Notes: generated from the sequence alone by a model not told the origin. Positions 42,705 through 50,769 are shown, counted from the first letter of the stretch. The stretch is 64,000 nucleotides of DNA from Candidatus Omnitrophota bacterium (GCA_016206725.1 JACQRA010000088.1:3459-67458); one strand, 5' to 3'. Numbers and translations are program-made.

Positions 42705-43729
42705 ACGTCGGTTGAGAGTTCAGCAGGGGACGCAAACGGCGCCTGTTGAGCCGCTCGAACGCTGCGAGTCAGTTGTTCGTCCACCGACAGGCGCAGCGCC
42801 TCCAGCTCGTGGTCGGTGACACCATCTTCACGCAGTGCTTGCTCAAAGCGCCGGACTGGATCGAGACGGGCTAACTCGTCCGGCGACGGTTTCTGGCGAT
42901 ACCCCGCGTGAAAATCTTCCAGGGGACCCACATGCTCGAGGAATCGGAAATAGGTCAGGTGCAAGAACCCCGGACGCGGATCGGTTTCCATCCGCTCAAG
43001 GAGTGTGTGAGCGGAGGTCATGACCGTCCGGAGATCGTACCCCGCCCCGCTCATGACATGACAGCGAAATCCCCGCACGACATCTGGAATGGAGCGGAAT
43101 CCTTGCCGCTGGCTGGTCGGGATATGGATGGCCAGGTCGTTGTCTTCACACACAAAGAGGATGCGCAGCCGCTTCAAACAGGCGAAGTTCAGACTTTCCC
43201 AAAACGCGCCCTCTTCCACGGCGCCGTCCCCAAAGAACGACACCACCAGCGTCGGCTCATCGCGGTACTGATGAGCCAGCGCCGCACCCACCGCGAGCGG
43301 AATGGTGGTGGCGACCACTGCGGAGGTGGCGATCAACCCGTGCTGAGGAGCCGCCAGGTGCATGGAGCCGGCTTTCCCTTTGGCCGCACCAATGGCCTTG
43401 CCATAGAGCTCGCCGAAGAACCGGTCGGTCTCGCCGGTCATCGCCAGATACCACGCGTGATTCCTGTAGGTCCCAAACGCCCTGGCGCCAGGCGGCGCCG
43501 CGTGGCAGACCCCCACCGCAATGGCTTCCCCCCCGATGCCGAGGTGGACCGGTGTCTTCATGTCATTGGTGGGGTATTCTTCGCGGATCTTCTCTTCCGC
43601 GCGGCGCACCAACAACAGCTTCCGGTACAGCGCCAAGGCTTCCGCGTGCTTCACGGAGGCCTCACGGGCCGCTGGCGCCTCACGCAAAGTAGGAGGCGAC
43701 GCTTTCTGCAGCATAGGCGATGTCGTCAT
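42695..43729 (-). CDS. TPP-dependent E1 component, alpha subunit
   Basis: 344 aa. The TPP/Mg motif runs FFGDGAVEEGAFWESLN to NDLAIH (GDG...N). Other family segments are KGKAGSMHLA and ATTIPLAVGAAL. It pairs with the beta subunit downstream. It directly follows a 3-dehydratase-like gene, an association that resembles yersiniose synthesis, where a TPP enzyme adds two carbons from pyruvate to a dideoxy-4-ketosugar. The start at 43729 overlaps the upstream gene by 50 bases; 43714 is an alternative. Confidence 0.85.
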   Translation of the reverse strand: MTTSPMLQKASPPTLREAPAAREASVKHAEALALYRKLLLVRRAEEKIREEYPTNDMKTPVHLGIGGEAIAVGVCHAAPPGARAFGTYRNHAWYLAMTGETDRFFGELYGKAIGAAKGKAGSMHLAAPQHGLIATSAVVATTIPLAVGAALAHQYRDEPTLVVSFFGDGAVEEGAFWESLNFACLKRLRILFVCEDNDLAIHIPTSQRQGFRSIPDVVRGFRCHVMSGAGYDLRTVMTSAHTLLERMETDPRPGFLHLTYFRFLEHVGPLEDFHAGYRQKPSPDELARLDPVRRFEQALREDGVTDHELEALRLSVDEQLTRSVRAAQQAPFASPAELSTDVWA

Positions 43730-44837
43730 CCGTCAAGTACTGATGCACGCCGAAGTGCAACCCCGTCTCTCCGATTCGCTCGGCGACGGGGAATTGCCCG
43801 AGACGATAGCCGAGGAAGGCCAAGGCGCGATGTTGGGTCGGCAATGATCCGAAGAGCGTCTTGCATTGAATCCCTCGGCCCTCCAAATGCTCATAGAGTC
43901 CTTCGATGGAACGCGACGCGTCTCGCAACACCAACGGAAAGGCATGGGGACAGATCACCTCACCAGGCCCGTCCGGGTACAGGATCAGACGATCCTCCAT
44001 CGGACGCAACAGCTCCCACAACCGCGCCAGATGGCGACGCCGAACGGCGAAGGTCCGATCAAATAGCTCCAAGCCCTCAAGGCCGATCGCGGCTTCGAGG
44101 TCGTTCATCTTCGAGTTGAATCCCACTCGATCAAAGTGGAAGGCGGGTTGCCCGTCTCGGCGACCATGGGTGCGAATCGAGCGGCACAGCAACGCCCACT
44201 CGTCCTCGCTGGCGGCGATCATCCCCCCCTCCCCGCTACAGATCATGTGAGCCGCATAAAAGCTGAAGAGCGCCATGTCGCCGAAAGAACCGACGACCTG
44301 GCCGTTCAACGTCGCCCCGTGCGCTTCGCAGCAATCTTCAATCACCGCTCGACGATGGCGCTTGGCGATGGCCAGGATGTCTCTCATTCGGCACGGCTTA
44401 CCCATCGTGTGGACCACCTGGATCGCGCGCGTGTGAGGCGTGATGGCCGCTCCAATCAGGGCGGGATTGATAGTGAGCGTCTCCAGTTCGACGTCGACGA
44501 ATTTCGGCGTGAGGCCGGCGGCTAGAATGCAGTTGGCGGTCGCCACAAACGCCAGCGCCGGCGTGATCACCTCATCGCCGCGCGCAGCCCCGCGCTCCAA
44601 CAACGCACTCATCGCCACGATGCCGGCATCCGTCCCGGAGCTGGTTGCGACCGCGTGGCGATAGCCGAACGCCCTAGCAAACTCTCGCTCGAAGCGCTGC
44701 ACATTCAGCCCTTCCGAAACCCAATGGCGGTCAAGCGCGTCGTTCAGCCATCGTCTGGCGGTCTCGCCGATTTCAATGTGACCGAAGGTTATTCGATAGG
44801 GCGTTTTGGGAGCCACACTCGTCACGGCCGTGTGCAT
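43680..44837 (-). CDS. DegT-fold enzyme with Lys-to-His change: ColD/RfbH-like 3-dehydratase
   Basis: 385 aa. It has the DegT/AHBA fold, but where transaminases carry the PLP lysine (FHPAK-like), it reads FSFYAAHMICSGEGG, putting His in that position. The same Lys-to-His change defines ColD (GDP-4-keto-6-deoxymannose 3-dehydratase) and RfbH/DdhC. Its length equals ColD (about 388 aa). It probably removes the C3 hydroxyl of a 4-keto-6-deoxysugar. The two TPP E1 genes follow immediately. Start 44837 is one base after the regulator stop; the long upstream extension lies inside the regulator gene. Confidence 0.78.
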   Translation of the reverse strand: MHTAVTSVAPKTPYRITFGHIEIGETARRWLNDALDRHWVSEGLNVQRFEREFARAFGYRHAVATSSGTDAGIVAMSALLERGAARGDEVITPALAFVATANCILAAGLTPKFVDVELETLTINPALIGAAITPHTRAIQVVHTMGKPCRMRDILAIAKRHRRAVIEDCCEAHGATLNGQVVGSFGDMALFSFYAAHMICSGEGGMIAASEDEWALLCRSIRTHGRRDGQPAFHFDRVGFNSKMNDLEAAIGLEGLELFDRTFAVRRRHLARLWELLRPMEDRLILYPDGPGEVICPHAFPLVLRDASRSIEGLYEHLEGRGIQCKTLFGSLPTQHRALAFLGYRLGQFPVAERIGETGLHFGVHQYLTDDDIAYAAESVASYFA

Positions 44838-44838
44838 A

Positions 44839-45546
44839 CTAATGGCTGCGCGGCTCGGCCAGCGAGATGGCCTCGGAGGTCTCGGGCAGCGATACCGCCG
44901 AGGCGTGGTTGGCCAACATGCGGTCAAGCGCCGCGGTTTGAACGTTCGGATTCGCAAACCCGGATTCAGGCAGGACGATGAGACGCTCCATCGGCACCCC
45001 CAGGGCAGCCAGGCGGTCCAGGCCGCCGTCACCCCAGCGCAGCGAGGCGACAACCATCCGGTCGTAGGCGAAGGCGCCGATCTCGGCGACGGAGCGAACG
45101 GAACGACCAAGAAATTGCTGGCGGCTTGGGGCATCGTCCACTACCCCCACGAGCTCAAGTCCCATTTCGTGAATCGTGAGAAAGGCAATCTCGGCCAACT
45201 CGTTGGTGCCGCACAGCACGATCCGCCGGTGGCCGGCCTTCGCGACCTGTGTGAGCTGTTCGCGCAGAAAGGAGCGGACGCGGCCGTAGAGCTGCAGAGA
45301 GTAGTGGATGAATTCGTACGTCAGGCGGGACTTTTCGAGGATGCCTTGCGGCGTGATCAGGTACCGGATCCGGCTGCGCTTGGTCCCCGTAATCTTGATG
45401 TAGCCTTTCTTGGCCAGGCGGCGCAGCATCAGGTTGGTCAGACCCAGCGCCGCGCCGATCCGTTGGGAAAGTTCCCGCTGGGTGGCATCCGGCGAGTTGG
45501 TCACCTCGTTCAGCAGATGCATGTCCCGGTATGTGCTTTGCTTCAT
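44839..45546 (-). CDS. EPS-associated MarR-type regulator with Rossmann sensor domain
   Basis: 235 aa. Residues about 1-95 form a winged helix (ELSQRIGAALGLTNLMLRRL, then IRYLITPQGI), like the EPS-associated MarR family found at the head of polysaccharide clusters. Residues about 105-215 look like a Rossmann/CoA-binding domain: RRIVLCGTNELAEIAF followed by LVGVVDDAP. This may sense a nucleotide or nucleotide-sugar. It is the first gene after the promoter at 45617-45644 and two operator palindromes, so autoregulation is likely. GAGG lies five to six bases before the ATG. Confidence 0.83.
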   Translation of the reverse strand: MKQSTYRDMHLLNEVTNSPDATQRELSQRIGAALGLTNLMLRRLAKKGYIKITGTKRSRIRYLITPQGILEKSRLTYEFIHYSLQLYGRVRSFLREQLTQVAKAGHRRIVLCGTNELAEIAFLTIHEMGLELVGVVDDAPSRQQFLGRSVRSVAEIGAFAYDRMVVASLRWGDGGLDRLAALGVPMERLIVLPESGFANPNVQTAALDRMLANHASAVSLPETSEAISLAEPRSH

Positions 45547-45568
45547 GCGCCTCTTTCTCTGGGGGGAT

Positions 45569-45583
45569 GTTCACAGCGTGAAC
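45569..45583. promoter_or_regulatory. Operator palindrome 1, GTTCA-N5-TGAAC
   Basis: The 15-base site GTTCACAGCGTGAAC is a perfect 5-bp inverted repeat with a 5-base spacer (the stem extends to six bases). It lies in the leader of the regulator gene, 22 bases centre-to-centre (two helical turns) from an identical-consensus site. Likely bound by the MarR-type protein encoded next. Confidence 0.72.
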
Positions 45584-45590
45584 GGAAGCT

Positions 45591-45605
45591 GTTCAAAACA
45601 TGAAC
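45591..45605. promoter_or_regulatory. Operator palindrome 2, GTTCA-N5-TGAAC
   Basis: GTTCAAAACATGAAC; the inverted repeat extends by one base each side (TGTTCA/TGAACA). It sits just downstream of the predicted transcription start, about +5 to +19, where a bound repressor would block initiation. Same half-sites and spacing as operator 1. Confidence 0.72.
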
Positions 45606-45616
45606 ATATTGAAGAT

Positions 45617-45644
45617 ACTCTAAACGATCTGAAGTCCTTGTCAA
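45617..45644 (-). promoter_or_regulatory. Sigma70-type promoter for the 45-kb operon
   Basis: On the minus strand TTGACA (45644-45639) is a perfect -35 box, followed after 16 bases by TAGAGT (45622-45617), a four-of-six -10 box. Predicted start is near 45610, giving a 64-base leader that contains both operators. It lies in a 132-base gap, the largest gene-free stretch, between two divergently organised functions on the same strand. Confidence 0.6.
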
Positions 45645-45679
45645 GAGAAAATGCACGGCGTGAGGGATGATCGCGCCGT
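45645..45679 (-). terminator. Weak hairpin terminator after the upstream operon
   Basis: On the minus strand ACGGCG (45679-45674) can pair with CGCCGT (45660-45655) across a 13-base loop, followed by GCATTTTCT. The stem begins at the stop codon of the membrane-protein gene at 45679. The U-run is short, so termination may be partial, with read-through into the regulated operon. Confidence 0.35.
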
Positions 45680-46176
45680 CAGCGCCGGAGGGCGGATCGC
45701 CTGGCTACAGCGAGGGTCGTCGCCACGATGGCGAGGGCGGCAGCCGTCAGGAGAAGCCACGGCCCAACGTACAGGACGAAGGAGTGGTAGGTATACAACT
45801 CAACCGCTTGAAGCCCTCCCCAACCTCTGTGCTTGCAAAAACGCAGGAACGCCACGACCCCGATCGCGCAACTTGTCAAGACGGCCCAGCGCCCTAACAT
45901 CGTGACACGGAGGTCGATACTGGAACGGTTGTTATCGTCCGACAACCTGGTGAGTCGCTCGATCCAGATCCAGCACCGTCGCGTCGGTTCCTTCACGAGC
46001 AAGGCGCAGCCTCCTCCGGCCAGGATCATCAGGCCGATCACGAGTTGGCGCTTTAGCACATCCGCCGCATCTGTGGAATCCGCAAACGTCAAGGCAATGA
46101 CGAGCAGCGTGACCATCGCGCTCCATAAGACCCAGTGCAGTCCCGTGAATACGCGGATCATCCCCTGCCGGCCCAT
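45679..46176 (-). CDS. Small polytopic membrane protein of unknown function
   Basis: 165 aa with four hydrophobic spans (residues about 10-30, 42-62, 95-112 and 132-158) and a cytoplasmic-type charged loop between spans two and three. I recognise no family. It follows the sulfatase-fold transferase by two bases and closes the upstream operon, just before a weak terminator. It may assist the periplasmic phosphotransferase or export machinery, but there is no motif to support that. Confidence 0.62.
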   Translation of the reverse strand: MGRQGMIRVFTGLHWVLWSAMVTLLVIALTFADSTDAADVLKRQLVIGLMILAGGGCALLVKEPTRRCWIWIERLTRLSDDNNRSSIDLRVTMLGRWAVLTSCAIGVVAFLRFCKHRGWGGLQAVELYTYHSFVLYVGPWLLLTAAALAIVATTLAVARRSALRR

Positions 46177-46178
46177 GG

Positions 46179-47834
46179 TCAGAATCGCTTGACGCGACGC
46201 AGCGTCCCGTGAGGATCAGTGAGCAGATAATACAGAATCCCGGAATGCGCCGAGGTGATGGCGAATCTCAGGGGACGCTGGGACAACTCCCACGTCTGAT
46301 CAGGATCGGTCACCGGGATGCCGGCAAAGTGAAAGGGCGCCGGGTCAATGCCAAGATGCGCCAGGATGGTCGGCAGCACATCCACTTGCTGAATCGGCGC
46401 CGCAAACACCCGGCCCGCTCGTTGCCCGGGACGTTTGATCGCCAGAAAAATCCGCACCAAGTCGGGATGGATCGTCAGCGTGTCGAGCGACTCCCCCTTA
46501 GACCCCACTGACCTGACAAACGGATCGTGGCCGCTATCGGAGCCGATGAAGATGAGTGAACGATCGTACAGGCCCGAGGCCCGAAGTTGATCGAGAAACT
46601 CTCCCAAAGCGGTATCGAACGGACGGAGGGATTCCCGTGCCGCTTCCAACTCCTCATGGTACTCGGCCGCGGACTGGGGCGCATCGCCCCTGAGTACGGA
46701 GGTGGTCACCGGTGAATCATAGGTCATGAAGTTGTGTGCGAGGTAGAGCGCTGGAGCTTGGCCGTCGGCCAGGACCAACGCCCTCAGGCGCTCCCACTGG
46801 CGCAGGCCCACGTCGACGTGGGAGCCAATCTCCACGTCCCACAGCTGGCTCACGATGTTGACGGCATGCAAGCCGAGCGCCCGCTCGCCCTGCGGGCCGA
46901 TCACCCGCACCAGTCGCGCTTGAACGTACGGTGGGAGGATGGAGTGGAGATACGTGCCGTACCAGCCCCGCAGCAGGGCGCGGCTCGTGAAACCCTCCTG
47001 CCCGACCACCCGTTCGCAGACGGCGGGCGGGCGGCAGTACTCCGGGAGCATCTCCGTGACAATGTGCGTTCTGCGGCCGGCTCCGAGGATCGAGACCAGG
47101 GTGGGATAGCCCACCCATTTTCGCTCTCTGGTCCAGTAGCGTCCGGAATACAGGGTCTTGAGCGAATAGGCCGTCGCCGTATGGTTGGCGTACGCCTTGG
47201 GGTAGTAGTCCGCCTCCGCCACGAACCGGGCCAGGTTGGGGAGACGATCCGCCAGAATGCGCCCGTCCTCATCGGCCACATAACTGGCCACCAATTTCTC
47301 AGAGGTGAGAAAAAAGACCGTGGGGGTGTCGTGGGTCAGGGAGAGGACGTCGGGGGCTGGCGGCAATGCCATCGTCAGACGCGAGGGGGCGGCCTCAGCC
47401 GCAAAGAAGGCGAAAATCGCCACCCCAAACAGACCGGACACCTTCAGCACCCGGATCACCTGCTGTCGGTATCGGAGCAAGGGCACGATGAGCAGCAGGA
47501 AGAGGACCGCGAACAACGGACGCTTCCAGGGAGCGCGCAGGAAGTAGACGTGTAAATAATAGAAGTTGATTTGGCCGGCGACCATAAAGCTGATCCCCAT
47601 CGCCATCAGGAGGAGGCAGCTCTTAGGATACAGGGAATACAGGCTGGCCAGCATGATGCCAAGGCCAATCGGGATGGCCAAAAACGTGAGAACAGAGAAG
47701 ACGAGAAACGTCGGGTTGTTCCACACCCCTATGTGCAGCGTTTGGGGATCATCCAAGATCATCTTGACGATCGGCAGCTGCACAAAGAGGGCGACCAACC
47801 CAAACGCCGCCCAGAACAAATCCCGTTTCCTCAT
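46179..47834 (-). CDS. Sulfatase-fold membrane transferase (phosphoethanolamine/phosphoglycerol transferase-like)
   Basis: 551 aa. Five N-terminal membrane spans (residues about 8-145) precede a periplasmic alkaline-phosphatase-superfamily domain. NHTATAYSLKTLYSGRY near residue 218 is the likely nucleophile region (Thr/Ser). FIGSDSGHDPF near 435 supplies metal-binding Asp and His. Such enzymes move phosphoethanolamine or phosphoglycerol from phospholipid to a glycan or lipid A. A TagF-like gene upstream (ATGA overlap) also suggests phosphodiester decoration. The domain ends with a normal C-terminus. Confidence 0.75.
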   Translation of the reverse strand: MRKRDLFWAAFGLVALFVQLPIVKMILDDPQTLHIGVWNNPTFLVFSVLTFLAIPIGLGIMLASLYSLYPKSCLLLMAMGISFMVAGQINFYYLHVYFLRAPWKRPLFAVLFLLLIVPLLRYRQQVIRVLKVSGLFGVAIFAFFAAEAAPSRLTMALPPAPDVLSLTHDTPTVFFLTSEKLVASYVADEDGRILADRLPNLARFVAEADYYPKAYANHTATAYSLKTLYSGRYWTRERKWVGYPTLVSILGAGRRTHIVTEMLPEYCRPPAVCERVVGQEGFTSRALLRGWYGTYLHSILPPYVQARLVRVIGPQGERALGLHAVNIVSQLWDVEIGSHVDVGLRQWERLRALVLADGQAPALYLAHNFMTYDSPVTTSVLRGDAPQSAAEYHEELEAARESLRPFDTALGEFLDQLRASGLYDRSLIFIGSDSGHDPFVRSVGSKGESLDTLTIHPDLVRIFLAIKRPGQRAGRVFAAPIQQVDVLPTILAHLGIDPAPFHFAGIPVTDPDQTWELSQRPLRFAITSAHSGILYYLLTDPHGTLRRVKRF

Positions 47835-49039
47835 GAGGAGAACCCTCTGGAACAGCCGACCGCCGCGAGGAGTCCCTCGGCCGGCTCGTCCGTGATACCG
47901 TCTGCGAGGGCGGCGATCTCTCGCGCCCCGACCGCACCGCTGCTGCCGACGTGAAAGACCATCTGCTGCCGCAACACCTGAATGCGCGCTCTGAACGACT
48001 CAGGCGCGGCGCAGAGCGCTTCGATGTGACGCGGGACCTCGGCCAGCCGCTTCGGATCCACGATCGCGCCGATCTCACTCCGAATCTTGACCTCCATCGG
48101 CTCGCAGGAAATGTCCGCGTAGCGGGGGTTGTTGACTTTCTTCGGCACATCAATGAACAGGACGGGCCGCTCCATCGCAAACGCATACTCCAGCGCCGCT
48201 CCGGACCAGTCGCTGATCATGATCTCCACCGCGTGGAGCGATTCTTGTGAGGCCACATCGGTTTCCAGCGCACAGGACGGATGGGCGCTCAGGAGGGCGC
48301 TCAATCGCCGTAACAGCTCGGGGTGCTTCCATTGGGTCATGGGGTGCGGCCGCACGGTCACCTGATAGCCGGCTTCGACGAGAATCCGAACCAATTCCTC
48401 TCCGCACGTCTCCAGCAATGCGTGAGGCCCCCACGACGGCGCGACCAGCACGCGGCGGGGCGCACCAGGCCTCACGGTTTGAGAGATGGTGCGACGGTCC
48501 CGCTCGCGCAGCAAGGCTTCCAAGCGACCATGCCCGTGCGACACTAAGCGTTTGGGGGGCAACCCGTAGCGCGCCTCAGTGGCGCGGATTTCTTGAAGAT
48601 GATGCGGCCCAACGCAGAAGATGGTGTCGAAATGATCAAAGGCCCCGCGGCGAAAGACCATGTGCGTGCTGAGCATGTTATGGAACACGTACACGTAGTG
48701 GACCGAGTGCGCCCTTGAGCGCTTGATGTGGAAGGTCTCGAGGTCCGGCATCGTCATCACCATGACGCCGGCGTGGAGATTCAGAAATACCCATGTCCGG
48801 CAGGCGCCCTCGCCAATATAGAACGGACGGATCCGCGGGTGCTCGGTTTGAAGGATGGGATCCGCCAGGCTCGAGGTCAAATAGCAGAGGTCTCGTTCGA
48901 GGGGTCCGGTCAGCTCTTGGATGATGGTTTCCCAGTGAACCCAGGACGCGGCGTCTTCCGCATAGAAGACAATCGAGCGGGCCTTTGGTTCCAGGGCGAA
49001 AAACACCCTCGCTTGCTGCCAGGCGGTCCACCATGTCAT
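47831..49039 (-). CDS. CDP-glycerol glycerophosphotransferase-like protein (TagB/TagF family)
   Basis: 402 aa with a GT-B-like fold. PHPMTQWKHPE near residue 230 and ISDWSGAALEYAFAMERPV near 280 are the two signature blocks of the family. The protein lacks the long N-terminal part of Gram-positive TagF. It likely transfers glycerol-phosphate or another polyol-phosphate to the glycan. Nine bases separate it from the small membrane peptide gene. Confidence 0.78.
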   Translation of the reverse strand: MTWWTAWQQARVFFALEPKARSIVFYAEDAASWVHWETIIQELTGPLERDLCYLTSSLADPILQTEHPRIRPFYIGEGACRTWVFLNLHAGVMVMTMPDLETFHIKRSRAHSVHYVYVFHNMLSTHMVFRRGAFDHFDTIFCVGPHHLQEIRATEARYGLPPKRLVSHGHGRLEALLRERDRRTISQTVRPGAPRRVLVAPSWGPHALLETCGEELVRILVEAGYQVTVRPHPMTQWKHPELLRRLSALLSAHPSCALETDVASQESLHAVEIMISDWSGAALEYAFAMERPVLFIDVPKKVNNPRYADISCEPMEVKIRSEIGAIVDPKRLAEVPRHIEALCAAPESFRARIQVLRQQMVFHVGSSGAVGAREIAALADGITDEPAEGLLAAVGCSRGFSS

Positions 49040-49048
49040 CAGATCGTG

Positions 49049-49216
49049 TCAGGACCGCGGGGGATTTTTCTTGCGGCTAAAGCGCTCTGTGAACCACGCC
49101 TTGGAGTTCCGGAAGGTCACGAAGACGCCCGCGACACCGACCAGGAGGAATTGCAGCAGGAGGCTGCCGGTTCCTGGATTGATGTACGCCACACACGAGC
49201 CGAGTTCTGCGATCAT
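49049..49216 (-). CDS. 55-aa membrane peptide with YINPGTGS motif
   Basis: One hydrophobic span (residues about 14-36) follows CVAYINPGTGSLLLQFLL; the tail is basic (RFSRKKNPPRS). Small proteins with Y[IV][DN]PGTGS followed by a membrane helix recur beside sulfatase-fold and TagF-like genes. ATG 49216 has GAGGAGG about eight bases upstream, better than the start at 49237. The 116-base stretch between it and the radical SAM gene (49217-49332) holds only short hairpins, for example ACCGC-TTC-GCGGT at 49263-49275; no convincing promoter is visible. Confidence 0.68.
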   Translation of the reverse strand: MIAELGSCVAYINPGTGSLLLQFLLVGVAGVFVTFRNSKAWFTERFSRKKNPPRS

Positions 49217-49332
49217 CGGTGTTCCTCCTCGTTGCATTGTGCAAGAAATCTCATTGGATCAAACCGCTTCGCGGTCTGACAAGGCGGAAACGGCGCAGGC
49301 GCTGGCGCCTAAGGGAGAAGACGCGCCAGGTC

Positions 49333-50769
49333 TCATGGCGCAGAGATGACAGGACCGCCTGAGGGGATGGCTTTCGGATTGGCGGTATAGCGACGGGAGT
49401 CGACGTATTTGCCCGTGATCTTGTACATCCCAAGTAAATTGAACACCCTCCGGAAGAAATACCGGTATTGATCCCATCTGATGCGCGTGAGCAAACAGAA
49501 GATGGTGCTCGGCTTGAGGTAAAATTTCCGGTTGGCACGGCGTTGGATCGTTGAGAGCTCCTCAGAGCTGACCTTGGCCATTTTTGGATTAAACGTATAA
49601 AAATTAAATGTCGACCAATCCACCTCTTCTCCCTGAGCATACTCCTGTTTCCACAGCTCGTAGAGCTCCGTCCCGGGAAGCGGCGTCACCTTGGTAAAAT
49701 TGGCACGAGAGAGCGGAAGGGAGAGCGCAAAGTCCACCGTTTGTTGAATCTCTTCGCGAGTTTCTGTCGGAAATCCAATCATGAAAAACCCGCAGGACTC
49801 GATCCCGGCATCGCTGACCCACCCGACGACTTTTCGAACCAGCTCGACATTGAGTCGCTTCTTGACGAGGTCGAGGATCCGTTGGTTGGCGGATTCGATC
49901 CCCAGGGACATGAGGTAACAGCCGGCACGTTTCATGATCGCCAGCATTTCCGGATCCAACCGATCGATCCGCACCCCGTTGGGGAGACTCCAGATGACGT
50001 CGAGCTTCTTGCGGATCAGGGCCTCGCAGAACTCGAACACCCGATCTCGTTTGATCGTGAAGTTATCATCCTCAATTTGAATTTCACGCACGCCGTATTG
50101 CTCATGCAGCATCGCGATCTCGCTGACGACGGCGTTGACGCTTCGCCAGCGCATCTTTTTGCCGGCGGTGATCGGGGCGCTGCAATAGGTGCAGGAATAC
50201 GGACAGCCTCGGGAGGTGATGATGGGGGCGAGGGGAAACCGCCGCGCAATCATCCCATGCGGGGCTTTCGGGTAGCTTCGCGGGTCAATGAGATCCCAGG
50301 CGGGTTGGCCGAAATCATCGATGTCAGGATAGAAGGTCGGTTTGGCGCAGGTTCGAAAGGGTGCGCCATCTTTCCAATACACCAGTCCCTCAATGTCTGA
50401 TGGAGCCTTCCCTTCGACCAGCTCGTTGAGCAGCACCTCCCCTTCTGCCATACACGCAAAATCAGCTCCTGACTGGACGAGCGCTTGTTCAGGATTGGCA
50501 ATGGTATGGGGTCCACCGATCACGGTCGGCAGGCCGAATGATTTGGCCCGTTTGACTTCTTCAACCATTTCCGGGAAGTAGGTCGTCATCGAGGTCAACC
50601 CGACCCAATCGTATTCCTGAGGGTCGTAGCGCACGTCTTCCCGAAGGCCATCGATCGCGCGGACCGAGTGCCCTCGTTTCAGGAGGGCGGACGCGAGGTA
50701 GCCAAGCCCGAGATGGGGTGCGACGATATATCCGTTATACTTGGGGCTGATGAGGAGCACTCTGGCCAT
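49333..50769 (-). CDS. B12-binding radical SAM enzyme
   Basis: 478 aa. The N-terminal cobalamin-binding-like domain contains VIGGPHTIANPEQAL. The radical SAM motif SRGCPYSCTYCSAP lies near residue 195. LGIESANQRILDLVKK and FFMIGFPTET follow. Proteins of this type resemble BchE/HpnR-like methylases or hopanoid and phosphonate enzymes; no substrate can be given. ATG 50769 begins MARVLLISPKYNG, the family start; a GTG at 50781 is also in frame. It is paralogous in class to 39184 but not a close copy. Confidence 0.8.
   Translation of the reverse strand: MARVLLISPKYNGYIVAPHLGLGYLASALLKRGHSVRAIDGLREDVRYDPQEYDWVGLTSMTTYFPEMVEEVKRAKSFGLPTVIGGPHTIANPEQALVQSGADFACMAEGEVLLNELVEGKAPSDIEGLVYWKDGAPFRTCAKPTFYPDIDDFGQPAWDLIDPRSYPKAPHGMIARRFPLAPIITSRGCPYSCTYCSAPITAGKKMRWRSVNAVVSEIAMLHEQYGVREIQIEDDNFTIKRDRVFEFCEALIRKKLDVIWSLPNGVRIDRLDPEMLAIMKRAGCYLMSLGIESANQRILDLVKKRLNVELVRKVVGWVSDAGIESCGFFMIGFPTETREEIQQTVDFALSLPLSRANFTKVTPLPGTELYELWKQEYAQGEEVDWSTFNFYTFNPKMAKVSSEELSTIQRRANRKFYLKPSTIFCLLTRIRWDQYRYFFRRVFNLLGMYKITGKYVDSRRYTANPKAIPSGGPVISAP

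Noticed and set aside
45547..45678. JUMPstart/ops element for RfaH in the leader of the operon
   Set aside because: I did not find GGCGGTAG or a similar ops sequence in the leader or the upstream gap.
49217..49332. Internal promoter before the 55-aa membrane peptide
   Set aside because: Candidate TTGTCA and TTGATC boxes have no acceptable -10 partner at normal spacing; only small hairpins are present.
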